In this document: positions 34,579 through 43,165 of the stretch, piece after piece
How the letters are laid out: each line of letters opens with the position of its first letter
How positions within the stretch are numbered: position 1 is the first letter of the stretch
DNA from: Actinomycetospora corticicola
Lineage (GTDB): Bacteria; Actinomycetota; Actinomycetes; Mycobacteriales; Pseudonocardiaceae
NCBI RefSeq assembly: GCF_013409505.1
Contig: NZ_JACCBN010000001.1
Span: 124,001-188,000 of the forward strand
Direction of reading: 5' to 3'
DNA: 64,000 bases
The notes under the pieces: model-generated
Told to the model about the DNA's origin: nothing
What the model saw: the letters and a program-made list of their open reading frames with translations, nothing else
The model's database searches: none
Translations under genes and position numbers: made by a program

Positions 34579-35376
34579 TTACCAGGCGACGGCGCCGCCG
34601 TCCACCAGCAGGTTCGCGCCCGTGACGTAGGAGGCCGCCCCGCTGAGCAGGAACACGACCGGGCCGACGAGCTCCTCGGTCTCGGCCATCCGCCCGAGCG
34701 GGATGTCCTTGGTGTACGCCTGCACGTGCGGCCACACGTCCGGGTGCTTCGCCATCGGCGTCGCGGTGTAGCCGGGGCTGACCGCGTTCACGCGCACCCC
34801 GCGGTCCGCCCACTCCAGCGCCAAGGACGTCGTCAGGTGCAGCACGCCGGCCTTCGCGGCGTTGTAGTGCACCTGCGACAGGCCGCGGTTGGCGATCGTG
34901 GCCGAGATCGACCCGATGTTGACGATGCTGCCGCCGCCGTGGGCGAGCATGGCAGCGCCCTCGGCCTGGCAGCACGTGAACACGCCGGTGAGGTTGACGT
35001 CGAGCAGGCGCTGCCACTGCGCCCGGGGCATCGACTCGGCCGGGGCGTTGTCGTGCACCCCCGCGCAGTTCACCGCGTGCCGCAGCGGGCCCAGCTCGTC
35101 CTGCGCCCGCCGGACGGCCGCGGCCATCGCGTCCGCGTCGGCGACGTCGGCCTCGATCGCCACCGCACGGCGTCCGACCCCCTCGATCGCGGTGACCGTC
35201 TCCTTCAGCCCGTCGACGGAGACGTCCACGCAGGTCACGTCCGCGCCGAACTCCGCGAGGCCGAGCGCCACCCGGGCACCGATCCCGCCGGCCGCCCCCG
35301 TCACGAGGGCGACCGGGGCGCCGTCGACGTCGAGGCGGAACGACGGGGCCGGCCCCGCGGCGAAGGAGGCGGTCAC
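34579..35376 (-). CDS. SDR-family oxidoreductase of the catabolic island
   Basis: A 265-residue short-chain dehydrogenase: ALVTGAAGGIGARVALGLAE, acidic CVDVSVDG after beta-2 (NAD preference), NCAGVH, and catalytic YNAAKAG in SQVHYNAAKAGVLHL. It starts on a GTG overlapping the stop of the luciferase-like gene (GTGA), so the two are coupled. In context it would oxidise a secondary alcohol to a ketone ahead of the Baeyer-Villiger enzyme. Part of the GTCAAC-N6-GTTGAC regulon through the upstream gene. Confidence 0.88.
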   Translation of the reverse strand: MTASFAAGPAPSFRLDVDGAPVALVTGAAGGIGARVALGLAEFGADVTCVDVSVDGLKETVTAIEGVGRRAVAIEADVADADAMAAAVRRAQDELGPLRHAVNCAGVHDNAPAESMPRAQWQRLLDVNLTGVFTCCQAEGAAMLAHGGGSIVNIGSISATIANRGLSQVHYNAAKAGVLHLTTSLALEWADRGVRVNAVSPGYTATPMAKHPDVWPHVQAYTKDIPLGRMAETEELVGPVVFLLSGAASYVTGANLLVDGGAVAW

Positions 35377-36560
35377 GCCTGCGACACCTGACGCGACTCC
35401 CGCTCGGCCTGGTGCTTCGCGGTGAAGGCGTTGATCGCGTCCCACTGCTTCGCGGCCAGCGGGTCGCGCACGCTGCGGGTCCACGCCTCGTTCGCGAGCA
35501 GGCGCCGGTCGGTCTTCTTGAACTTCGGGATCACGTGGTTGGCGAACAGGTGGTAGTGGTGCAGGGTCGCCTCCCATGGCGCCCAGTTGTGGGCGAACAT
35601 CAGGTAGGCGCCGAAGCAGCCCTTGGACTGCTCCTCGAGACGCTCGATCTGGTTGACCGCGTCGTCAACGGTGCCGATGACGCCCATGCCCGACTCGATG
35701 ACGAACTCGATGCGCTCCTTGGTGGTCTCACCCTGCACGCCGAGCTGCGGCGCGGCCGCGGTGTGCTGGAGGTAGTCGAACCACTCGTTGATGCCGTACT
35801 CGACGTCCTTGATCGCCTGGTCCTTCGTGTCGGCGATGTGCATCGGGCCGACGAGGCGCCAGCCCTCACGGCTGGGCTCGGTTCCGTGCTCGGTCGCCAT
35901 CTCCTGGACGACGTCCCAGTGCATGGCCAGGGCGTCGAAGCCGGCGGCGCTCATGGTCGCGCCGATCGAGATCATCCCGAGGCCGTGCTTGCCCACGAGA
36001 CGGGGACCCGACGGCGAGACGATCGCAGCGGTGGCGATCTCCGGGTGCGGCCACGAGTAGGCGTCCATCTGCAGGCGCGCGTCGACCAGCTTGTAGCGGC
36101 CGGTGTCGATCGAGATCGGCTCGTCGCTGGTCAGCAGGTGCATGAGGACGTCGACGTCCTGCTCCAGGGCGGCCCGGGCGTCCGCAGGGTCGAGGCCGAA
36201 CATGCCGGCGTCGGTGGCCAGGGCGCCGGGTCCGACGCCGAGGATCGTGCGGCCCCGGGTGAGGTGGTCGAGCAGGATCAGACGATCCGCGATGTGGAAC
36301 GGGTTGTGGTACGGCAGCGACATCACGCCGGTCCCGAGCTTGATGTGCTTGGTCACCTGGGCGACGTGGGCGATGAAGAGCATCGGGTCGCCGATGAGTT
36401 CGACGCCGCAGGAGTGGTGCTCGCCGAACCACGCCTCGTCGAAGCCCATCTCGTCGAGGCGCTGCACGAGCTCGACGTCGCGCTGCAGCGAGTAGGTCGG
36501 GTTCTGCCCGACGGGGACGTGGTGCGGCGGCAGGAAGATGCCGAAACGCATGCGGGACAC
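35373..36560 (-). CDS. luciferase-like (LLM-class) flavin-dependent monooxygenase
   Basis: A 395-residue TIM-barrel flavoprotein: MRFGIFLPPHHVPVGQNPTY at the start, GFDEAWFGEHHS, LGTGVMSLPYHNPFHIADRL, and GRTILGVGPGALATDAGMFG. These are the usual bacterial-luciferase-family blocks for FMNH2-dependent oxygenation. The GTG at 36560 (VSRMRFGIF) is chosen because AAGGAG lies 5 bp upstream; the ATG at 36551 would leave 14 bp. The operator at 36624 lies about 64 bp upstream. A separate flavin reductase is not evident in the window. Confidence 0.87.
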   Translation of the reverse strand: MSRMRFGIFLPPHHVPVGQNPTYSLQRDVELVQRLDEMGFDEAWFGEHHSCGVELIGDPMLFIAHVAQVTKHIKLGTGVMSLPYHNPFHIADRLILLDHLTRGRTILGVGPGALATDAGMFGLDPADARAALEQDVDVLMHLLTSDEPISIDTGRYKLVDARLQMDAYSWPHPEIATAAIVSPSGPRLVGKHGLGMISIGATMSAAGFDALAMHWDVVQEMATEHGTEPSREGWRLVGPMHIADTKDQAIKDVEYGINEWFDYLQHTAAAPQLGVQGETTKERIEFVIESGMGVIGTVDDAVNQIERLEEQSKGCFGAYLMFAHNWAPWEATLHHYHLFANHVIPKFKKTDRRLLANEAWTRSVRDPLAAKQWDAINAFTAKHQAERESRQVSQA

Positions 36561-36623
36561 GAGGACTCCTTCGTCGGCCGGGGCTTCGCCGATGATCGAA
36601 ACTGTGGCTCCGATCACCCTGTA

Positions 36624-36641
36624 GTCAACGTAAACGTTGAC
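36624..36641 (-). promoter_or_regulatory. regulon operator 1: GTCAAC-gtaaac-GTTGAC
   Basis: Perfect 6-bp arms with a 6-bp spacer, in fact GTCAACGT-aa-ACGTTGAC. On the minus strand the right arm supplies a TTGACT -35 (36628-36623) for the monooxygenase-SDR operon; the matching -10 is weak (ACAGTT). The MFS gene on the plus strand starts 127 bp away and may share it. Confidence 0.7.
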
Positions 36642-36767
36642 GCTCGTCGCGACAAGGGTCGGTGTCCGGTCCACCGGCGTCGTCGGGCAGGTCCGGCAGG
36701 CATCCGCGGCGACCGGCTCCGCCGCGCGCGAGGTCGGGGCGGCCTCCTGTCGGGGCACCATGGAGGC

Positions 36768-37973
36768 GTGGCGAGTGCAGTGACGGCCTACCGGGAGGTG
36801 CTGGCGCAGCCCGGGCTCCGGGCGCTCTACGCAGTCGGGTTCGCCGCCCGGCTCCCGCTGACCGCGACCGGGGTCGTGCTGACCCTGCACGTCGCGGTCG
36901 GGCTCGACCGCGGGTTCGCGGCGGCTGGTCTGGTCGGGGGCGCGGTCACGTTCGGGACGGTGCTCGGAGCGCCCCTGCTGGGACGGCTGATCGACCGGGT
37001 CGGCCTGCGCCCGGTCCTGCTCCTCTGCGGGCTCTCCGAGGCGGTCTTCTGGGGGCTCGCGCCTCTTCTCGACGTCGGGCCCCTCGCCGCCACGGCCTTC
37101 CTCGCGGGGGTGCTCGCCCTGCCCGCCTTCCCCGTCGTCCGCCAGTCGCTCGGCGCCGTGGCGCCCGAGGGGAGGCGGCGACCGGCCTTCGCGCTCGACG
37201 CGATGTCGGCGGAGGTCTCGTTCATCGTGGGTCCGGCGGTCGGCACCGGAGCCGTCCTCGCCCTGCCGACGCCGGTGGCGCTGTGGCTGGTGGGTGCGGG
37301 CTTCGTCCTCGCGACGGCCGCGCTCTGGTGGCTGGACCCCCCGACCCGCGCGGAGCAGGAGCGGACGGACGCGCCCTCGATGCGCCACTGGCTCGGCGCG
37401 CCGATGGTCACGGCCCTGGCGGGCGCGGTCGCCGCGGTCCTGCTGCTGTCGGCCACCGAGCTGAGCGTCGTCGCGGCGCTCACCGCGCGGGGCGAGACCG
37501 GATGGTTCGCGCTCGCGAACACGGTGTGGTGCCTCGCGTCGCTGGTCGGCGGGTTCGTCTACGGCGTCGCCACCCGGCCACCGGCACTGCCGACGCTGCT
37601 CGCGGCCCTGGCCGTGGGCACGATCCCGGTCGCGTTCGGCGGACCGTGGTGGCTCGTGACCGTGCTGATCGTCGCGGCGGGAGCGTTCTGCGCGCCGGCG
37701 CTGTCCTCATCGGCGGAGGCAGTGGGACGGCTCGCACCGGACGCCGCGCGCGGGGTCGCGACCGGCTTGCACGGCTCGGCGATCATGCTCGGCGCCGCGC
37801 TCGCCCAACCGCTCACCGGCGTGCTGATCGACCGGGTGTCCCCGACGGCGGCGCTGCTCGCCGCCGTCGGGATCTGCCTGGCGGTCGCCGCGGGCGCCGG
37901 AGCCGTGCTGCGGGCCGGCGGTCAGCCGGCCGGCACCGCCTCGCGGCTGCCGACGAACACGAAGCCCTCGTAG
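36768..37973 (+). CDS. MFS transporter, 12-helix
   Basis: A 401-residue hydrophobic protein with about 12 helices; LLGRLIDRVGLRPVLLLCGL after helix 2 is the MFS loop and GALRAGG-like basic residues follow the last helix. It looks like a small-molecule exporter or importer of the CynX/YcaD size class. A GGAGG at 36762-36766 is 1 bp from the GTG at 36768 and 13 bp from a second in-frame GTG at 36780, so the start is uncertain. Its 3' end overlaps the convergent Baeyer-Villiger monooxygenase gene by 52 bp. Confidence 0.8.
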   Translation: MASAVTAYREVLAQPGLRALYAVGFAARLPLTATGVVLTLHVAVGLDRGFAAAGLVGGAVTFGTVLGAPLLGRLIDRVGLRPVLLLCGLSEAVFWGLAPLLDVGPLAATAFLAGVLALPAFPVVRQSLGAVAPEGRRRPAFALDAMSAEVSFIVGPAVGTGAVLALPTPVALWLVGAGFVLATAALWWLDPPTRAEQERTDAPSMRHWLGAPMVTALAGAVAAVLLLSATELSVVAALTARGETGWFALANTVWCLASLVGGFVYGVATRPPALPTLLAALAVGTIPVAFGGPWWLVTVLIVAAGAFCAPALSSSAEAVGRLAPDAARGVATGLHGSAIMLGAALAQPLTGVLIDRVSPTAALLAAVGICLAVAAGAGAVLRAGGQPAGTASRLPTNTKPS

Positions 37974-39544
37974 TCGTTGCCCGCGACCTGGTCGAGCGTG
38001 CGCCGGTACCCGCGCACCCCACCGACGTAGGGCATGAACACGCGTGGTTTCCCGGGGACCTCGGCACCCATGTAGTACGAGGCCGCCTTCGGGTACAGCG
38101 TGGCGGCCGCCCGCTCGTTGACGTGGTCGACCCAGTCGACCTCGGCCTGCGCGGACGCCTCGATCTCGTCCGCACCCTGCGCGGCCGCGTGGTCGAGCAG
38201 CCCGGCGATCCAGTCGACGTGCGCCTCGATCGACAGCAGCACGTTGGAGAGCAGGGACGGGCTGCCCGGGCCGGCGATGACGAAGAGGTTGGGGAAGCCC
38301 GAGACCCCGACGCCGAGGTAGGTGCGGGGTCCGGAGTTCCAGTGCTCGCGCAGCGTCCGGCCGCCGCGCCCGACGATCTCCGGCTTGAGCAGGGCACCCG
38401 TCATGGCGTCGAAGCCGGTGGCGAAGACAATCGTGTCCAGCTCGATCTCCTCCGCCGTCGTCCGGATGCCCTTCTCGGTGATCCGCTCGAGCGGGGTGTC
38501 GCGCATGTCGACGAGGTCGACGTTGTCCCGGTTGAAGGCCTCGAAGTAGCCGGAGTCGACCGGCGGCCGCTTCGCGCCGAAGGGGTAGCCGCGGGGCATG
38601 AGCCGCTCGGCCGTCGCCGGGTCGTCGACCTTCTCGGCGATCTTCGCGCGGATGAAGTCGGCGGCGGTGTCGTTGGCGCGCTCGTCGAGCATGAGGTCGT
38701 AGAAGGCGAGCAGGAAGCCGAAGCCCGCCGTCTTCCACTGCTCCTCGTACAGCGCGCGCCGCTCGTCCTCCGGCACCTCCACCGCGGACTGCTTGTTGGG
38801 TGCGAACCCCAGCCCGGACGGTGATCGGCGCGCCCGTTCACGCCGCTCGGAGTAGGTGGCCTTGACCTCGGCGTCGCGCTCGTCCGAGAGCGGCGCGTTG
38901 TTGGCGGGGATGGAGAAGTTCGGGGTGCGCTGGAAGACCGTGAGGTGGTCGACCTCCCGGGCGAGCACCGGGATGAGCTGCGTGCCGGACGACCCGGTGC
39001 CGATGACGCCGACGCGCTGCCCCGACAGGTCGACCGGCTCGTGCGGCCAGGCCCCGGTGTGCAGGATCCGGCCGCGGAAGTCGTCCTGGCCCTCGAGCTG
39101 TGGCTGCTTGGTCACCGACAGCTGGCCGGTCGCCATGACGAGGTACCGCGCGCTCCACGTGCCGGCCGTGTCGCCCTCGGTGGTGACGGTCCAGTGGTGC
39201 GCGTCCTCGTCGTACTCGGCGCGGGTCATCCGGGTGGAGAGGTGCACGTCGCGGCGCAGCCCGAACCGCTCCGCGACGTGGTCGACGTAGCGCAGGATCT
39301 CGGGCTGCGTCGCGTAGCGCTCGCTCCAGCGCCACTCCTGCTCGAGCTCCGGGGAGAACGAGAGCGAGTAGTCGTAGCTCTCGACGTCGCACCGCGCGCC
39401 CGGGTACCGGTTGACGTACCAGACACCTCCGAGACCGTCGTTGGCCTCGACGACCGCGACCTCGAGGCCACGCTCGCGGAAGGTGTGCAGGGTGCGGAGC
39501 CCGGCGAAACCGGCCCCCACCACGAGCATGTCGACCTGGCGCAT
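37922..39544 (-). CDS. Baeyer-Villiger monooxygenase (FAD, NADPH)
   Basis: A 540-residue type I BVMO. Rossmann motif GAGFAG (10-15), the BVMO fingerprint FRGRILHTGAWP (156-167; F-x-G-x3-H-x3-W-P), and a second nucleotide motif VIGTGSSGTQ. Length and motifs match cyclohexanone/cycloalkanone monooxygenases. It would insert oxygen next to a ketone to give an ester or lactone. The ATG at 39544 (MRQVDMLVVGAG) is chosen: a TTGACG-N17-TAACCT promoter ends 7 bp upstream, giving a leaderless mRNA. It is controlled by the shared operator. Confidence 0.93.
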   Translation of the reverse strand: MRQVDMLVVGAGFAGLRTLHTFRERGLEVAVVEANDGLGGVWYVNRYPGARCDVESYDYSLSFSPELEQEWRWSERYATQPEILRYVDHVAERFGLRRDVHLSTRMTRAEYDEDAHHWTVTTEGDTAGTWSARYLVMATGQLSVTKQPQLEGQDDFRGRILHTGAWPHEPVDLSGQRVGVIGTGSSGTQLIPVLAREVDHLTVFQRTPNFSIPANNAPLSDERDAEVKATYSERRERARRSPSGLGFAPNKQSAVEVPEDERRALYEEQWKTAGFGFLLAFYDLMLDERANDTAADFIRAKIAEKVDDPATAERLMPRGYPFGAKRPPVDSGYFEAFNRDNVDLVDMRDTPLERITEKGIRTTAEEIELDTIVFATGFDAMTGALLKPEIVGRGGRTLREHWNSGPRTYLGVGVSGFPNLFVIAGPGSPSLLSNVLLSIEAHVDWIAGLLDHAAAQGADEIEASAQAEVDWVDHVNERAAATLYPKAASYYMGAEVPGKPRVFMPYVGGVRGYRRTLDQVAGNDYEGFVFVGSREAVPAG

Positions 39545-39551
39545 GGACCCG

Positions 39552-39593
39552 AGGTTAGGTCGGCGCCCGAGGATCGTCAACGACCGTGTTGAC
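39552..39593 (-). promoter_or_regulatory. BVMO promoter with regulon operator 2
   Basis: Minus strand: -35 TTGACG (39580-39575), 17-bp spacer, -10 TAACCT (39557-39552), then 7 bp to the ATG. The operator GTCAAC-gaccgt-GTTGAC covers 39576-39593 and overlaps the -35, so a bound dimer would exclude polymerase. Confidence 0.75.
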
Positions 39594-39655
39594 GGTCGTC
39601 CCGACGACGGGTCGCCTGGCACGTGGGACGGCCCGCAGGGCTCCGCGGTGAGGGC

Positions 39656-40423
39656 TCAGTGCCCCGACCACCGGGGCGCGCGCTTCTCGCCGAACGCGCG
39701 CGCCCCCTCACGGGCGTCCTCGGTGGCCTTGATGGCGACCAGTTCGGTCTCCTGGCGCTCCCACGCCTCGTCGACGGGGAGGTCGGACGCGGCGAGCATC
39801 CGCTTCGTCGCCGCCAGGGCGAGCGGGGCGTTCCGGGCGATGCGGGCCGCCAGCTCCACCGCGGCGGTCACGGCCGCACCGGGCGCCACCAGCCGGTTGA
39901 CCAGCCCCCACCGGTGGGCGTCGGCCGCGCCGAAGCGGTCGCCGGTCAGGGCGAGTTCCGCGGCCACCGAGCGGGGGATCCGGTGCGGCAGCCGCAACAA
40001 CCCGCCCGAACCCGCGATCAGGCCGATACCCACCTCCGGCAGGCCGAACGACGCGTCGTCGGCCGCCACCACGAGGTCGCACGCCAGCACCAGCTCGCAC
40101 CCGCCGGCCAGGGCGAACCCCTCGACCGCGGCGATCAACGGTTTCGCGGGCGGCGCCTGGGTGAGTCCGCCGAACCCGCGCCCGGGCACCTCGGGAGCGT
40201 CACCGTCGAGGAAGGCGCGCAGGTCCATCCCGCTGCAGAAGGTGCCTCCGGCCCCGGTGAGCACTCCGACCGACGAGGACGGGTCGGCGTCGAACCCGTC
40301 GAGCACCCGGGCGATCTCCCGGCTCATCGCCCCGTCGATCGCGTTCCGCCGCTCCGGGCGGTCCAGGGTGATCAGCAGGACCCCGTCGGACGGCCGCTCC
40401 GTGCGCACACCGGTGCTCTCCAC
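39656..40423 (-). CDS. enoyl-CoA hydratase/isomerase of the catabolic island
   Basis: A 255-residue crotonase: LLITLDRPERRNAID, first oxyanion loop TFCSGMDLRAF, second AVEGFALAGGCELVLACDLV, catalytic region FGLPEVGIGLIAGSGG, and tail FGEKRAPRWSGH. This is a complete hydratase signature, including the Glu of GGCEL and the Glu in LPEVGIG. The GTG at 40423 follows a TTGACT-N17-CAGGCT promoter by 6 bp, again leaderless, with the operator at 40454 over its -35. It would hydrate the enoyl-CoA made by the acyl-CoA dehydrogenase of the cluster. Confidence 0.9.
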   Translation of the reverse strand: MESTGVRTERPSDGVLLITLDRPERRNAIDGAMSREIARVLDGFDADPSSSVGVLTGAGGTFCSGMDLRAFLDGDAPEVPGRGFGGLTQAPPAKPLIAAVEGFALAGGCELVLACDLVVAADDASFGLPEVGIGLIAGSGGLLRLPHRIPRSVAAELALTGDRFGAADAHRWGLVNRLVAPGAAVTAAVELAARIARNAPLALAATKRMLAASDLPVDEAWERQETELVAIKATEDAREGARAFGEKRAPRWSGH

Positions 40424-40453
40424 CCGTGCAGCCTGGACATCATCCCGAGGCTA

Positions 40454-40471
40454 GTCAACACTACGGTTGAC
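40454..40471. promoter_or_regulatory. regulon operator 3: GTCAAC-actacg-GTTGAC
   Basis: Perfect 6-bp arms, 6-bp spacer, between the divergent enoyl-CoA hydratase (start 40423) and NTF2-like (start 40487) genes. On the minus strand TTGACT is used as the -35 with CAGGCT 17 bp further. For the plus strand it lies 16 bp before the GTG and would cover the start of transcription. Confidence 0.75.
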
Positions 40472-40486
40472 GACAGGGAGGTCATC

Positions 40487-41260
40487 GTGGACATCCACCC
40501 GATGGGTGCGCTGATGCGGCGCTTCGTCGTGGACTGGCTCGACCGGGCCGACCCCGAGGTCCCGCCGCAGATCATGGCGCCCGGCTACGCGATCGACATC
40601 GCGGGGGTGCAGATGCCCGGGCGGGACGCCTACCTGGAGGCGACCAGCGGCCAGCTCGCGCGCTTCCCGGGCCTGACGGTCACCGTCCACGACGCGATGT
40701 ACACCCCCGACGGCCTGGCCGCGCTGCGCTTCACCGAGCACGGTGCTTCGGTGCGTGGCGGATCGGCGGCCTGGCGGGGCATCGGGCTCTTCCGGACCGA
40801 GGACGGCGTCCTGGTGCACAACGCGACCGAGGAGGACTACCTCGGCCGGCGCCGCCAGCTCCTCGCCGGCACCCCCGACCCGGTCGACCCGCCGATGGTC
40901 GCACCCTGGACCGAGCCGCCGGCCGCGCCCGACGCCGACGCCGAGCAGGTCGTCCGTCGCTGGCTCGACGCCGGCGCCCCGGTCCGGCCGGGGATCACCT
41001 ACGACGACGGGATGACGCGGTCCGACCTCCTCGAGGCGCCGACGGTCGAGGTCGACACCGTCGTCGTCGCCGGACGACGGGTCGCCGTGCACGGCCTCGC
41101 GCGCGGCGCCTACGCCGGCGGGCTGCCCGAGCGTCCCGATCCCGACGGCACCGAGGTGACCCTCGGTCTCGCCGCCCTCCTCGACGTCGCCGTCGACGGG
41201 ACGCTGACCGGTCACGTGGTCCGCGACCGCCTCGGCGTCCACCGGGCCCTCACCCGATGA
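40487..41260 (+). CDS. NTF2-like (SnoaL-type) protein, two-domain length
   Basis: A 257-residue protein whose first 125 residues (MRRFVVDWLDRADPEVPPQI ... GRDAYLEATSGQLARFPGL ... LFRTEDGVLVHNATEEDYLG) fit a SnoaL/NTF2 cone fold. The second half (about 150-257) is of similar size with a beta-rich C-terminus and may be a degenerate second copy. NTF2-like proteins include epoxide hydrolases, ketosteroid isomerases and cyclases. GTG at 40487 with GGGAGG upstream; overlaps the hydrolase start by 4 bp. First gene of the three-gene operon NTF2 - hydrolase - dehydrogenase. Confidence 0.75.
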   Translation: MDIHPMGALMRRFVVDWLDRADPEVPPQIMAPGYAIDIAGVQMPGRDAYLEATSGQLARFPGLTVTVHDAMYTPDGLAALRFTEHGASVRGGSAAWRGIGLFRTEDGVLVHNATEEDYLGRRRQLLAGTPDPVDPPMVAPWTEPPAAPDADAEQVVRRWLDAGAPVRPGITYDDGMTRSDLLEAPTVEVDTVVVAGRRVAVHGLARGAYAGGLPERPDPDGTEVTLGLAALLDVAVDGTLTGHVVRDRLGVHRALTR

Positions 41261-42276
41261 CCGCTCCGGGACGTGCCGCCGACGAAGGTGCTCGGAGCGT
41301 CAATGACTTCCCTGACGCATCCCCTGCGACGGATCGGCCATCGACGACCGGAGAGGCACGGCTCGCCCCCGAGGCCGCCGACCTGCTGCGCCGCCTCACC
41401 GAGCTCGGACTGCGGCCGTACGCCGAGGTCGGGGTGCTCGCCGCCCGGCACGCCGTCGAGGCCGCGCGATGGATGCAGGGAGAGAAGGTGGACGGGGTCG
41501 CGGTCACCGATCTCCTCGTCGACGGCGGGGACGGCCGCGTCCCGGCCCGGGTGTACCGCCCCACGGCTGCATCGAGCACGGAGGTCCCGCTCGTCGTCTG
41601 GTTCCACGGCGGCGGCTGGGTCTGCGGCAGCGTCGCGTCCGTCGACCGTCCGTGCCGGGCCATCGCGCGCGCCGCGGGCGCCGTCGTGGTCTCCGTCGAG
41701 TACCGACGCCCACCCGAGACGCCCTTCCCGGGACCGCTCGAGGACGCCGTCGCCGCGACCGCCTGGTGCGCCGACCACGCCGCAGAGCTCGGTGCGCACC
41801 CCGGCCGGGTCGTGATCGGCGGGGACAGCGCCGGTGGCAACCTCGCGGCGGCGGCCGCCCGGTGGCTGCGCGACCGGGTCGCGCGCCAGGTGCTCGTCTA
41901 CCCGGTGCTCGTGCCGCCCGACGCGGCCGGCTACCCGGCGCACAACGACGGGTACCTGCTCACCCACGCCGACATGGTGTGGTTCTGGGAGCACCACCTC
42001 GACGGGCGCCCCGTAACACCGGACGCCGCCCCACTGCTCGCGTCCGACGACGAGCTCCGCGGCCTCCCGTCCGTCGCGATCGCCGTCGCCGGCTTCGACC
42101 CGTTGCACGACGAGGGCGTCACCTACGCGGAGCGGCTGCGCGCGGCCGGTGTCGACGTCGAGCTGCGCGACTGGCCGGACATGATCCACGGCTTCCTCGG
42201 CATGGCCGGGGAGCTGCCGCAGAGCGCCGGCCTCATCACCTGGATCGCCGAACGGATCGGGAGGACCACGACATGA
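41257..42276 (+). CDS. alpha/beta hydrolase, hormone-sensitive-lipase family
   Basis: A 339-residue esterase: oxyanion motif HGGGWVCG, nucleophile GDSAGGN, acid AGFDPLHDEG and histidine DMIHGFLG, in the order typical of the HSL family. It hydrolyses short acyl esters or lactones. Placed with a Baeyer-Villiger enzyme, it is the natural candidate to open the ester or lactone product. The ATGA overlaps on both sides show translational coupling. Confidence 0.92.
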   Translation: MTAPGRAADEGARSVNDFPDASPATDRPSTTGEARLAPEAADLLRRLTELGLRPYAEVGVLAARHAVEAARWMQGEKVDGVAVTDLLVDGGDGRVPARVYRPTAASSTEVPLVVWFHGGGWVCGSVASVDRPCRAIARAAGAVVVSVEYRRPPETPFPGPLEDAVAATAWCADHAAELGAHPGRVVIGGDSAGGNLAAAAARWLRDRVARQVLVYPVLVPPDAAGYPAHNDGYLLTHADMVWFWEHHLDGRPVTPDAAPLLASDDELRGLPSVAIAVAGFDPLHDEGVTYAERLRAAGVDVELRDWPDMIHGFLGMAGELPQSAGLITWIAERIGRTTT

Positions 42277-43112
42277 GCGTTGCCGTCATCGGGGGCGGGA
42301 CGATGGGCCGCGGGATCGCCTACGTGTTCGCCGCCGCCGGCCTGTCCACCACGGTCGTGGAGCCGGACCGGGCCCGGGCGGACGCCCTGGTCGACGAGCT
42401 CGCGCAGCGGGCGCGCACCGGCGCGGAGCGCGGCAAGCTCGACCCGACGGCCGCGGAGCGCCTGCCCGGGCTGCTCGACGTGGTCGATGGCGTGGACGAG
42501 CTCGCGACCGGCCTCGACCTCGTCGTCGAGTCCGTGCCGGAGGTCCCGGAGCTCAAGGCCGAGGTCCTGACGACGGCGGAGGCCCGCGCGCCGCGGCTGC
42601 TCGCCTCCAACACGAGCTCGATCTCGATCGACGCGCTGGCCGCGAACCTGGCCCGCCCCCAGGCCTTCCTGGGCATGCACTTCTTCAACCCGGTCTGGTC
42701 GCTGCCGCTGGTCGAGGTGGTGCGCGGCCGGGCCAGCGACGAGCAGGCGATCACCTCCGCCCAGGACTACGCCACGACGATCGGCAAGGAGTCGATCGTC
42801 GTCCGGGACGTCCCGGGCTTCGCCACCAGCCGCCTCGACAACATCGCCGCCTTCGAGGCGATGCGGATGGTGGAGGAGGAGGTGGCGACGGCGGAGGACA
42901 TCGACAAGGCGGCCGTCCTCGCCTACGGCCACCCGATCGGCCCGCTCCGCCTGTCCGACGTCGTCGGGCTCGACGTGCGCCTCGACATCGCACGCCACCT
43001 GTCGGGCGTCTACGGCGAGCGCTACGCCGCCCCGGCGATCCTCGAGCGGCTCGTGGCCCAGGGCCACCTCGGCCGCAAGTCGGGGCAGGGGTTCTACCGC
43101 TGGGAGCGTTGA
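42273..43112 (+). CDS. 3-hydroxyacyl-CoA dehydrogenase
   Basis: A 279-residue NAD-dependent dehydrogenase: VAVIGGGTMGRGIAYVFAAAG, LVVESVPEVPELK, SNTSSISIDALA, GMHFFNPVWSLPLVEVV carrying the catalytic His, and KSGQGFYRW at the C-terminus. This is the short, single-function form (as 3-hydroxybutyryl-CoA dehydrogenase). It overlaps the hydrolase by ATGA. Its last codons contain the -35 of the next promoter. Confidence 0.93.
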   Translation: MSVAVIGGGTMGRGIAYVFAAAGLSTTVVEPDRARADALVDELAQRARTGAERGKLDPTAAERLPGLLDVVDGVDELATGLDLVVESVPEVPELKAEVLTTAEARAPRLLASNTSSISIDALAANLARPQAFLGMHFFNPVWSLPLVEVVRGRASDEQAITSAQDYATTIGKESIVVRDVPGFATSRLDNIAAFEAMRMVEEEVATAEDIDKAAVLAYGHPIGPLRLSDVVGLDVRLDIARHLSGVYGERYAAPAILERLVAQGHLGRKSGQGFYRWER

Positions 43113-43153
43113 CGACCCGGAGCGCCCGACCTAGAGTCAACAGTGCTGTTGAA
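43109..43153 (+). promoter_or_regulatory. acyl-CoA dehydrogenase operon promoter with regulon operator 4
   Basis: TTGACG (43109-43114), a 17-bp spacer and TAGAGT (43132-43137). The operator GTCAAC-agtgct-GTTGAa covers 43136-43153, across the end of the -10 and the expected start (about 43144). The -35 overlaps the stop of the preceding gene. AGGAG and ATG follow at 43156 and 43166. Confidence 0.78.
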
Positions 43154-43165
43154 ACAGGAGGCGAC

